A stretch of DNA of 64,000 bases from UBA1424 sp041654095 (lineage in GTDB: Bacteria > Bacillota_I > Bacilli_A > RFN20 > CAG-826): positions 123,651-187,650 of the forward strand of contig JBAZED010000001.1 of the NCBI GenBank assembly GCA_041654095.1, given 5' to 3'. Shown piece after piece: positions 56,296 through 63,506 of this stretch; the first letter of the stretch is position 1, and each line of letters starts with the position of its first letter. The notes under the pieces are model-generated. The model saw only the letters and a list, made by a program, of their open reading frames with translations, made no database searches and was not told where the DNA came from. The translations under genes were made by a program, and so were the position numbers.

Positions 56296-57489
56296 ATGAA
56301 CAAATATAAAAGATTCTTCATCATCGTCATCGATTCCGTTGGAATCGGCGAGATGCCGGACGCTGATAAATTCGGCGACAAGGGTGCGAATACCCTCGTC
56401 CATACCGCTCGCGCGGTCGGGGGCTTGAATGTTCCGGTCATGGACTCTTTAGGACTTGGAAATCTAGCCCCAATCTTAGGCACTAGCCTCGTCGAACACC
56501 CACATTCCTATGCGCTTCGCCTCCGCGAGACGAGTGCCGGCAAAGACACGATGACCGGCCACTGGGAGATGATGGGCATCAATACCACGAAACCTTTTCA
56601 AACGTTCACGGACACCGCTTTTTCACAATCTTTGATCGATGAGCTGGAAGAAAAAACGGGCCACGAGATCATCGGCAACAAAGCTGCGAGCGGCACGGAA
56701 ATTCTCGTCGAACTCGGCGAGCAACAAATGCGCGAAAATTCGCTCATCGTCTACACATCAGCGGATAGCGTTTTGCAAATCGCCGCGCATGAAGAGACGA
56801 CGGGTGTAGCCGAATTATATCGATGCTGTGACATAGCGCGTGAAATTTGTATGAAACCTGAGTATTTTGTCGGCCGCATTATCGCCCGTCCTTTCGTCGG
56901 AACGAATAAAAGCAATTTTAAGCGGACCGCAAATCGCCACGATCTAGCTGTTTCGCCGACCGGGATCACGGCCCTTGATATTCTCAAAGACAACGGCTTC
57001 ATGGTTAGCGCAATTGGCAAAATCAACGATATTTTCAATACGGTGGGTGTAGTTAAGACTCAAAAGACCGTTTCGAATCTCGATGGGATGAAGAAAACAA
57101 TTGCCGAAGCCAAAAATCACGACTTCGATGGAATATGTTATGTTAACCTAGTTGAGTTCGATAGCGAGTACGGCCATCGCCGCAATTCGCGCGGATACGC
57201 TAAAGCTCTTGAAGAATTCGACGAACAACTCGGCGAGCTCATCAAAGTTATAAAAGATGATGACATCGTCATGGTGACGGCTGACCACGGCAACGATCCG
57301 ACGCATCGCGGAACCGACCACACGCGCGAGAAAGTGCCGCTCCTGATATATTCTAAATCGATGAAGAAGGGGAGATATCTCGATGAGCGCGACACATTCG
57401 CCGTCATCGGAGCGACCATCCTGAAGAATTTCGGTCTTAAAAAAACGCCCAACCAAATCGGCGAGCCAATTATGGAGATCTTTGAATAA
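56296..57489 (+). CDS. deoB: Phosphopentomutase
   Basis: Interconverts (deoxy)ribose 1- and 5-phosphate in nucleoside salvage. Alkaline-phosphatase fold with metal-binding motifs IDSVGIGEMPDA at the start, SAGKDTMTGHWE near residue 80 with the phosphoacceptor Thr, and TADHGNDP with HTREKVP near the end. Length 397. AAAGGAG precedes the ATG. Its stop shares a base with the next gene's ATG. Nucleoside salvage fits with the extracellular nuclease encoded at 17408. Confidence 0.97.
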   Translation: MNKYKRFFIIVIDSVGIGEMPDADKFGDKGANTLVHTARAVGGLNVPVMDSLGLGNLAPILGTSLVEHPHSYALRLRETSAGKDTMTGHWEMMGINTTKPFQTFTDTAFSQSLIDELEEKTGHEIIGNKAASGTEILVELGEQQMRENSLIVYTSADSVLQIAAHEETTGVAELYRCCDIAREICMKPEYFVGRIIARPFVGTNKSNFKRTANRHDLAVSPTGITALDILKDNGFMVSAIGKINDIFNTVGVVKTQKTVSNLDGMKKTIAEAKNHDFDGICYVNLVEFDSEYGHRRNSRGYAKALEEFDEQLGELIKVIKDDDIVMVTADHGNDPTHRGTDHTREKVPLLIYSKSMKKGRYLDERDTFAVIGATILKNFGLKKTPNQIGEPIMEIFE

Positions 57490-58445
57490 TGAAAATACCA
57501 AACATCATCTTGCCCCTTTTTGCCATTGCCCTCAGCGCTTGTGGCGGTCCCGAAGAGATCACTGTTCGGACGATTTCACCAGCGGGGGCTCCGACCCTGG
57601 CCTTTTATGATCAAGGCAAAAGCCCAAACTTTGAAACAAATACAACGCCGAGCAATGTCTTGGCCGAATTTCAGACGAATTATTATAATGCCATCGTCTT
57701 CGATTCTATCAATGCTCTTAAGAGCATAAAAGACAATAATCTCGATTTTAAGCTCGCTAAACTAATCACGGGTGGCAATTTTTACTTAGCGAGTATCGAT
57801 AAAGAAGACGATGCGATGCCGACGGCGGATGATGTCGTCGTCTCCTTTGGCGAAAATTTGATTCCCGATCTCGTCTATCTGAAGTTATGCGAATTTTGGG
57901 AAATCGTGAATGTGCCATTTTACGTTCCGAGCGTTTCGGAAGCCCTAGGCGTTTTGAAAACCGGGCTCTATTCGGGACAGCCTGTCGATTATGTGTTTAT
58001 CGCCCAACCGGCTTTGAAGATTGCGATGAGCGATCAGGCAGCCGCTACCTATGGACGTGTGAAGGTAGCAAAAAACATTCGTTCCGAATGGGAAAATTGT
58101 ACTGGGCAGATAGCTATTCCGCAGGCGGGTTTATTCGTGCGGAACAGCCATTATGAACTTAATCCTGAAGTATTTAATAATTACGTCGATGAAATGGTGG
58201 CGCGTATCGATGTCGCCATCGACGATTCAGCCATCGCCAAAGCGGCGCTTGATGAATTTGGTACCGCGCAAGAACAAGCCGCTAAATTCGGATTTAATTC
58301 AAATATTATGTTAACCATTCAGACCGATATCACCAACCCGAACGGCTTTGGCTTAGTCCGCGGCACCGATTCGGTCGATGTCAATGTCTTTCTCGAAACT
58401 TTAAATCTCGATGCATTCGATGATTCGTTCTTTTTGAATTTGTGA
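57489..58445 (+). CDS. ABC importer substrate-binding lipoprotein (SsuA/NMT1-like)
   Basis: A 318-residue predicted lipoprotein with lipobox LSAC (Cys18). The mature protein begins VRTISPAGAPTLAFYDQG and has the alternating alpha/beta pattern of class II periplasmic-type binding proteins of the nitrate/taurine/thiamine-precursor group. The ligand is not shown by sequence. Coupled to deoB (TAATG) and to the permease (GTGA overlap), so the three genes form one unit. Confidence 0.85.
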   Translation: MKIPNIILPLFAIALSACGGPEEITVRTISPAGAPTLAFYDQGKSPNFETNTTPSNVLAEFQTNYYNAIVFDSINALKSIKDNNLDFKLAKLITGGNFYLASIDKEDDAMPTADDVVVSFGENLIPDLVYLKLCEFWEIVNVPFYVPSVSEALGVLKTGLYSGQPVDYVFIAQPALKIAMSDQAAATYGRVKVAKNIRSEWENCTGQIAIPQAGLFVRNSHYELNPEVFNNYVDEMVARIDVAIDDSAIAKAALDEFGTAQEQAAKFGFNSNIMLTIQTDITNPNGFGLVRGTDSVDVNVFLETLNLDAFDDSFFLNL

Positions 58446-59233
58446 ATAAAGAGATGAAAAAACTCAAAGCCTTTCTTAAAAACAACGCCGTAATAATTTA
58501 TACGATTCTCGGAATTGGCTTTGTTTTCCTTTTGTGGTGGCTGACATCAATCATCGTTAAAGCCACAGTCTTACAAACTTTTCCAGGGCCGGAAGACGCA
58601 ATTCCGCTCTTTTTCGAATTATTTGGCCTTGCTTCGACGTGGTTAGCGGTCGGCGGAACGCTCTTGAGACTCATCATCAGTTTCGCCCTCGCCTTTGTCC
58701 TCGGATCTCTGTTCGGCATCATCGCCGGCATTCACAGAGGTTTCATGAATTTTATGCGGCCGTTGATCATCACCCTCAGAACGCTTCCAACCGCGGCCGT
58801 CATTTTGATTCTCATCGTTTTGCTGCGCCCGGCTTTCGCACCGATTATCATCGTCTTTTTGATCATCTTTCCAATCTCATACGAATCGATGGCGACCGGA
58901 ATTAAAAACGTCGACAAAGAAATTAAGGAAGCCGCGAAGATCGACGGTGCCACGCGCCAGCAAGCCATCATCCGCATCTACGTCCCGCTCTCAAGGCCGT
59001 ACGTCTTGCTCGGTGTCGTCTCGAGCCTCGGGCTCGGTATGAAAATATCGATCATGTCAGAGATCATCGCCGGCTCGAACCGCATCGATGGGCTCGGACG
59101 CCTCATCCATCTAGCGTATATCGAAGCCGACATGACGAGAATAGTCGCCATCTCGATGTTCGCCATTATCTTGATCGGCCTTATTGATTTAGGGATGTAT
59201 TTTGCCAAGCGCCGGCTCAAGGCCAAGAGCTAA
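58442..59233 (+). CDS. ABC importer permease (SsuC/TauC-like)
   Basis: A 263-residue protein with six membrane segments and the EAA loop (EAAKIDGATRQQA), the ATPase contact site, typical of binding-protein-dependent permeases. It starts with GTG overlapping the previous stop; an ATG at 58454 is a possible alternative. No ATPase gene follows, so the energising subunit must be encoded elsewhere or shared. Confidence 0.9.
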   Translation: MNKEMKKLKAFLKNNAVIIYTILGIGFVFLLWWLTSIIVKATVLQTFPGPEDAIPLFFELFGLASTWLAVGGTLLRLIISFALAFVLGSLFGIIAGIHRGFMNFMRPLIITLRTLPTAAVILILIVLLRPAFAPIIIVFLIIFPISYESMATGIKNVDKEIKEAAKIDGATRQQAIIRIYVPLSRPYVLLGVVSSLGLGMKISIMSEIIAGSNRIDGLGRLIHLAYIEADMTRIVAISMFAIILIGLIDLGMYFAKRRLKAKS

Positions 59234-59246
59234 GCACATTTAAATA

Positions 59247-59447
59247 TTAGTAGAACGACCGGTCGCGGCGATGCGCGAAATAAATGTCCCGAGCCTCAGC
59301 AAGGGATTTTTTATTGCGGCCGATGTTGAGGCGCGGATTGGCTTCTTGTTTAGAATCTTTTGTCCATCCGCAAATCGGGCAAATCTCGCCATCAAGACCC
59401 TTGGAGAGAGTAAATTCTCCACAGCAAGAACAGCATTTACTGGTCAT
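59247..59447 (-). CDS. CPCC-type Cys-rich small protein
   Basis: A 66-residue protein with CCSCC near the start and CPICGW about 15 residues later, followed by SLAEARDIYF. This fits the Cys-rich CPCC family of putative zinc-binding proteins. The ATG at 59447 is preferred over one at 59483: TATAAT lies 6 nt upstream of 59447, inside the longer frame. It converges on the ABC permease gene. Role unknown. Confidence 0.75.
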   Translation of the reverse strand: MTSKCCSCCGEFTLSKGLDGEICPICGWTKDSKQEANPRLNIGRNKKSLAEARDIYFAHRRDRSFY

Positions 59448-59459
59448 GTTTTCATTATA
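59448..59459 (-). promoter_or_regulatory. -10 predicting a leaderless CPCC mRNA
   Basis: Minus-strand TATAAT (59454-59459) then 6 nt and the ATG at 59447. No room for a Shine-Dalgarno. The -35 is weak. Confidence 0.65.
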
Positions 59460-59483
59460 GACGGAATGCGATGAAATATACAC

Positions 59484-59744
59484 GTAGGGTTTTTAAACAG
59501 AATAGGGGAATGTCGAATTAGTAGATATTTAGTATTTAATTATAATGCCTCTATTGTGGAAAACTATTCATTTTAAAAACTCTTATCAAAAAGGCGTTGT
59601 TATTGAATTGATAAAAAATAACGATTAAATCAATAAAAAGCGGGATTAGGGTAACATAATGGAGATTATGCGAAGTTAGTGCCGTAATGAGATTTCAGTA
59701 TTTTAGTAGGAAATGCAAAATTACCACCATTGTCGCAAATGTAT
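59484..59744. other. AT-rich intergenic region, no gene seen
   Basis: More AT-rich than its neighbours. Only a 27-codon ORF (near 59546) occurs, without a ribosome site. No repeat, tRNA or known RNA motif was recognised. Confidence 0.5.
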
Positions 59745-59776
59745 AAAAAAAGAACCGTGTGTCATAAACGGTTCTT
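59745..59776 (-). terminator. Terminator of the yqeG-rsfS operon
   Basis: AAGAACCGT (59750-59758) pairs with ACGGTTCTT (59768-59776); on the minus strand a T-run follows. It lies directly after rsfS. Confidence 0.88.
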
Positions 59777-59791
59777 ATAATTTGTTAAAGT

Positions 59792-60115
59792 TTATCGCCG
59801 CGACAATATTTCTTCGAGGCTGATTCTTTCGCGTTCTTCCTTTGAGAAGATGTTGACGATGATGTGATAAGCATCGATCAAGATCCACCCAGAGTTCTCC
59901 GTCCCCTCAACATGATTGATGTTCCCCTTCAAACTTTCCATCCTTTCGAGGACTGCGTCTTTAATGGCGTTCATCTGCCGCGGATTCGTCGCCGTCACGA
60001 GAATGTAATATTCGCTGAACGGCGTGCGATCGCGGACATCGATCAATTGGATGTCTTCCCCTTTGGTCTCTTCAAGAAGCGTCAAAATTCCTTTTGTGTA
60101 CTTATCTGGACTCAA
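59792..60115 (-). CDS. rsfS: Ribosomal silencing factor RsfS
   Basis: Binds ribosomal protein L14 and blocks subunit joining in poor growth. The core KGEDIQLIDVRDRTPFSEYYI and EGTENSGWILIDAYHIIVNIF are diagnostic. TTG at 60115 is preferred: AAGGGG lies upstream, and it gives the usual distance to KGEDI (107 residues). An ATG at 60154 would add 13 residues. It overlaps the end of nadD-yqeK by 14 nt. Last gene of the operon. Confidence 0.92.
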   Translation of the reverse strand: MSPDKYTKGILTLLEETKGEDIQLIDVRDRTPFSEYYILVTATNPRQMNAIKDAVLERMESLKGNINHVEGTENSGWILIDAYHIIVNIFSKEERERISLEEILSRR

Positions 60116-61220
60116 TTTCTTTCCCCTTCCCAAGATAGAGTTGCATGCAGGCATCAGTCAGCGGATTATTTATATCTTTACCATTGGCGAGAAGATAATC
60201 GCGATTTGCGCTCAGGACCATCACAAATCCTAAATAGTAATTCTGAAAGCATTTATTGATGAGGGGTCGCGAATTAAAACCGCGAAGCGGATCGATTTTG
60301 TCAGCGCTGTAAATAATCTTTCCTAAAGGGCTCATATGCGGTTTTCCGGTCGCGTGGAAACGGATGGCATCGAGAATTTCTTCGTCTTTGACGCCGAATT
60401 CTTTTTTGGCTAAGTAAGAACCGACAAATTGATGGTAGGCGAATTCAGGCAAGTTAACATAATCACTAAACTGCGTTTTCATAACCGCGACCGTCTGCTC
60501 TGCATCATAGCCTTTTCCCAAATCGTGCAGCAAGCCGGCGATATAGGCTTTGCTATATTCTGGATGCTCATTTTTATAAGCAATTGAACGCGCGAGATGA
60601 GCGACGGAAAGGCTGTGTTGAAATCGCTCCTCATCGATCATCTTGCTTATTTTCTCTATATAATAGAGGCGATGTTTTTCGATGTATTCGACAACTGATG
60701 ATGGGAGATCGATCGATTGCAAATTGCGGATTTTCGTCGAAGAGACTTCCCCGGTGTGATTGTAAGACAAGATCTCAATCTTAAAACGCGCCGCATTATT
60801 TTGATCGACTTTGACATCGGGGCGCGGCATGTAAACGACTGTCACTAACTTGATGATTTCTTCGGGTTCGCGCCAGAGATGGAATTGATTGACTTGGTCG
60901 GCGCCAATTAGGAGAAAGAGACGTTTTTGCGGATATTTATTGGCAAAGTAACGGACTGTATCAATCGTGTAATTAATGTCGGCTTCGGAACAGATCTCAA
61001 AGTTGGAGATGGTCGTGCCGGAAATGCCGTTTTGGCGGATGGCGAGACTAAGCATTTTTAAGCGATGATCGATCCCGGCTGTCGGATTTTTCCAGCGCGG
61101 GCTGCGGCTGGGGATGAAAACGATGTCGGCATTCAATAAAAAGCTGGCCGCGTTCGCCATGCGCAAATGGCCGTTATGGATGGGGTCAAAAGCCCCGCCG
61201 AAGAGGACGAGGTTTTCCAT
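60102..61220 (-). CDS. nadD: NadD-YqeK fusion: nicotinate-nucleotide adenylyltransferase plus HD hydrolase
   Basis: A 372-residue two-domain enzyme. Residues 1 to about 185 are NadD, with the nucleotidyl-transfer motif GGAFDPIHNGH (8-18) and the SSTKIR box, making deamido-NAD. Residues about 190-372 are a YqeK-type HD domain (HSLSVAHLA, LLHDLGKG), a family reported to hydrolyse Ap4A. In Bacillus these are separate neighbouring genes; the fusion is typical of mollicute relatives. The ATG at 61220 shares a base with the yhbY stop; the longer upstream frame lies in yhbY. Confidence 0.94.
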   Translation of the reverse strand: MENLVLFGGAFDPIHNGHLRMANAASFLLNADIVFIPSRSPRWKNPTAGIDHRLKMLSLAIRQNGISGTTISNFEICSEADINYTIDTVRYFANKYPQKRLFLLIGADQVNQFHLWREPEEIIKLVTVVYMPRPDVKVDQNNAARFKIEILSYNHTGEVSSTKIRNLQSIDLPSSVVEYIEKHRLYYIEKISKMIDEERFQHSLSVAHLARSIAYKNEHPEYSKAYIAGLLHDLGKGYDAEQTVAVMKTQFSDYVNLPEFAYHQFVGSYLAKKEFGVKDEEILDAIRFHATGKPHMSPLGKIIYSADKIDPLRGFNSRPLINKCFQNYYLGFVMVLSANRDYLLANGKDINNPLTDACMQLYLGKGKEIESR

Positions 61221-61501
61221 TATTGCTTCTTCCTCTGCGGTTTCTGGCGGTACAAGACAATAGTCTTGCCGATGATTTTGATGAGATGGCAGTTCAGGCG
61301 ACCGCAAATCGTCATGGCGATATTTTCGATTTCGGCATCAGCGTTCTTATTGACTGAGACCTTGATCAATTCGTGGGCTTGTAAAGCCTTATCGAGCATC
61401 TCCAAAACCTTCACGGTCAGATTGCCTTTGCCGATAATATACTTTGTTTTAAGTTTAGTGCTTAAAGCGAATAATTCCTGACGATCTCTATTGTTTAACA
61501 T
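61220..61501 (-). CDS. yhbY: YhbY family RNA-binding protein (CRM domain)
   Basis: A 93-residue protein associated with pre-50S ribosomes. The CRM fold is recognisable from YIIGKGNLT near residue 20, ELIKVSVNKN near 43 and the end GKTIVLYRQ. It overlaps the 3' end of yqeH by 14 nt and nadD by one base. Confidence 0.93.
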   Translation of the reverse strand: MLNNRDRQELFALSTKLKTKYIIGKGNLTVKVLEMLDKALQAHELIKVSVNKNADAEIENIAMTICGRLNCHLIKIIGKTIVLYRQKPQRKKQ

Positions 61502-62630
61502 GTGCTATCTTTGATCTAGTCGTATAAAAAGACACTCCTTTGGGGACAAAAAGCCGAAAGGTCTGATTGTTGCCGATAAAGGAAAACCAGCCTAAACCAT
61601 TGATGCCGATATCGCGCGAGCCTTCTTCATCGACGACGATATCATAGATATCAAAATCCTTGAGGCTCTGCAAATTTTTCGATGTCGGGAAAAGCAAACC
61701 TTTGTTCAAAGTTCTTAAAAATTGATTATTGGGTTCGGCAATCATGATTTTTCTAATGTCAACCTCGGCGGAAAAGTAACATCCCACCGCTGTTTTTTCT
61801 CCTTCCACCAACTCGACGCGAGCGAGCCCACCGATAAATAGGGAATTGCCTTTCGAGAGGATGAGAGAGCGATTTTCCACGCGCTTGACCGGAACGATGG
61901 CCTTGAGGACTTGCTTCTCGACTTTCTCGAGAATCGAGTTGTCGTTGCCGAGCCCGGGCGTGTCGTATAGAGAAGTCGATTGATCGATTGGTATCTGCAT
62001 AACTTTTAAATTCGTGCCGGGATAATTCTGCGTCACGATGTTCGTTCGGCTCACGTTTTTATACTCTTTGAGAAAGGCTTCCATCAGCGTCGTCTTTCCG
62101 GAGTGCTTTTGACCGATGATGTAGACATCGCGCCGTTTGCGAAGGTCCTTGATCGTATCGATCACTTCGCGCATATTGTAATTTTCGGAAGCGCTGACGA
62201 GCTTGACGTCCGAGACTTTCAGCTTCTCGACCCGCAGGCGATGAGCGACATATTCTTTGAGTTTTTCATCATCGACTTCTGCGGGCATGATATCGCGCTT
62301 GTTTGCGATGACTAAAATATCAAGGCCGGACAGCCACTGGTTCAGCGCGCGGATAAAGCCAGCTTCAAAAGAGAAAAGGTTGATGACGTAGACGATGAGG
62401 GCATCAGTTGCTTGGGCATCGGCGACAAGGGTGAAAAATTCGTGATCAAGACTCGCTTCGCGAGGCGACAAATTGTATTTTTCGCTATGAAAGCACTTCT
62501 GACAAAATAAGACGCCCTTCGATAAGTCTTGCAGCAATTCCTTTTCGACATAGCCTTCTTTGTCGCGGTCTGAGCTCTGCAAAACGACTCCACATGAGTA
62601 GCAGCGGCGAATAATATTTAATTTAGCCAT
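61488..62630 (-). CDS. yqeH: Ribosome biogenesis GTPase YqeH
   Basis: Circularly permuted GTPase for 30S assembly, 380 residues. An N-terminal zinc finger (CYSC near residue 10 and CQKC near 43) is followed by G4 NKRD, then G1 GQKHSGKTT and G3 DTPG, the permuted order that defines the family. A C-terminal RNA-binding domain follows. The gene is 1 nt from yqeG. aroE, between yqeH and yhbY in Bacillus, is absent. Confidence 0.96.
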   Translation of the reverse strand: MAKLNIIRRCYSCGVVLQSSDRDKEGYVEKELLQDLSKGVLFCQKCFHSEKYNLSPREASLDHEFFTLVADAQATDALIVYVINLFSFEAGFIRALNQWLSGLDILVIANKRDIMPAEVDDEKLKEYVAHRLRVEKLKVSDVKLVSASENYNMREVIDTIKDLRKRRDVYIIGQKHSGKTTLMEAFLKEYKNVSRTNIVTQNYPGTNLKVMQIPIDQSTSLYDTPGLGNDNSILEKVEKQVLKAIVPVKRVENRSLILSKGNSLFIGGLARVELVEGEKTAVGCYFSAEVDIRKIMIAEPNNQFLRTLNKGLLFPTSKNLQSLKDFDIYDIVVDEEGSRDIGINGLGWFSFIGNNQTFRLFVPKGVSFYTTRSKIAHVKQ

Positions 62631-62631
62631 C

Positions 62632-63153
62632 TTATTTGTCCTCCCACTTTGCTAAGAGATTTAATGCTTCCATCTTTTGACGGCGCGGCCGGTCAAACCA
62701 TCGGTTAAAGCGAGTCGTCCACTGATCTTCGTTGGCGATTTTATCAGTTAAGATAACGCGCAGTCCAGCTCCGTTTCCGCAGCTGACATCCGTGATGATC
62801 TGATCGCCGACCATCATCGCTTTGGAAATATCGATTTTTTCTTTATCGATAAACTTTTTAAGTTTATAGGAAAAGGGCTTCAGGAGTGAGCCGGCATAGC
62901 GGACGCCAAGTTCGGTGGCGTAAGTCGAAACGCGCTTTGAGGTGTTGTTGGAGACGATGATGATTTCAATCCCCGATTTGGAGAGCCGTTCTTTGAGAGC
63001 GATGGCCCGCGGCGTCGGATGCGTTTGATGATAGGCATCGAGCGTATTATCGAGATCGACAAACAACGTCGCGACTTGATATTTTTCGAAAAAAGCGGGC
63101 TCGATGTCATAAATGCTCTTAGCCACGCAAAATGGTATCAGGCGTTTATTCAT
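62632..63153 (-). CDS. yqeG: YqeG family HAD-IIIA phosphatase
   Basis: A 173-residue HAD phosphatase. Motif 1 is VDLDNTLDA (nucleophile D), motif 2 VSNNTS, then a Lys in LLKPFSYKL and motif 4 MVGDQIITD. All catalytic residues are present; the substrate is unknown. It heads the operon yqeG-yqeH-yhbY-nadD/yqeK-rsfS. AGGAG sits unusually close (about 1 nt) to the ATG. Confidence 0.93.
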   Translation of the reverse strand: MNKRLIPFCVAKSIYDIEPAFFEKYQVATLFVDLDNTLDAYHQTHPTPRAIALKERLSKSGIEIIIVSNNTSKRVSTYATELGVRYAGSLLKPFSYKLKKFIDKEKIDISKAMMVGDQIITDVSCGNGAGLRVILTDKIANEDQWTTRFNRWFDRPRRQKMEALNLLAKWEDK

Positions 63154-63162
63154 ACTCCTATT

Positions 63163-63181
63163 TTACAAATTATAGTTGTAA
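63163..63181 (-). promoter_or_regulatory. -10 and inverted repeat before yqeG
   Basis: Minus-strand TATAAT (63169-63174) lies between the arms of TTACAA-N7-TTGTAA (63163-63181), an operator-like arrangement. No clear -35. Confidence 0.45.
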
Positions 63182-63229
63182 AAAAATAGACAAATACTAA
63201 GAAAAACCGAAAAACGGTGGTTCGTTTCT

Positions 63230-63245
63230 TGCTATAATTAGGTTG
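63230..63245 (+). promoter_or_regulatory. Extended -10 predicting a leaderless mRNA
   Basis: TGC then TATAAT (63233-63238), 7 nt, then the ATG at 63246. Confidence 0.6.
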
Positions 63246-63506
63246 ATGAATGAAGCGAGAGGCAAATTAGTCACCTTTTTGATCGATAATGGCATGATGA
63301 TTTTGGCGGCCATCGGCCTTTTCGTCTCGCTTTTTATTCCCTTCTTTGGCATCGTCATCACCTCGCTGGCGCTGGCTGGTGCCATCGCGCTTTTCCTCAG
63401 GTATAAAAAAGGAAAAGGCGATATCGTTTTTATCGGTGTCGCCTTAGTTATTGAAATCACTATTTTCGTGTCGAACATGATTTTGATAATGCGGGAACTA
63501 GCCTAG
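63246..63506 (+). CDS. Small two-span membrane protein
   Basis: An 86-residue protein with hydrophobic segments at about residues 10-50 (two helices with a short turn) and 62-80. No family recognised. The ATG at 63246 is chosen over a TTG one codon earlier because of the -10 spacing. Its stop overlaps that of the convergent parC-like gene. Confidence 0.65.
   Translation: MNEARGKLVTFLIDNGMMILAAIGLFVSLFIPFFGIVITSLALAGAIALFLRYKKGKGDIVFIGVALVIEITIFVSNMILIMRELA

Noticed and set aside
59546..59629. 27-codon ORF in the AT-rich gap
   Set aside because: A TATAAT overlaps its ATG, leaving no possible start site upstream, and there is no ribosome site.
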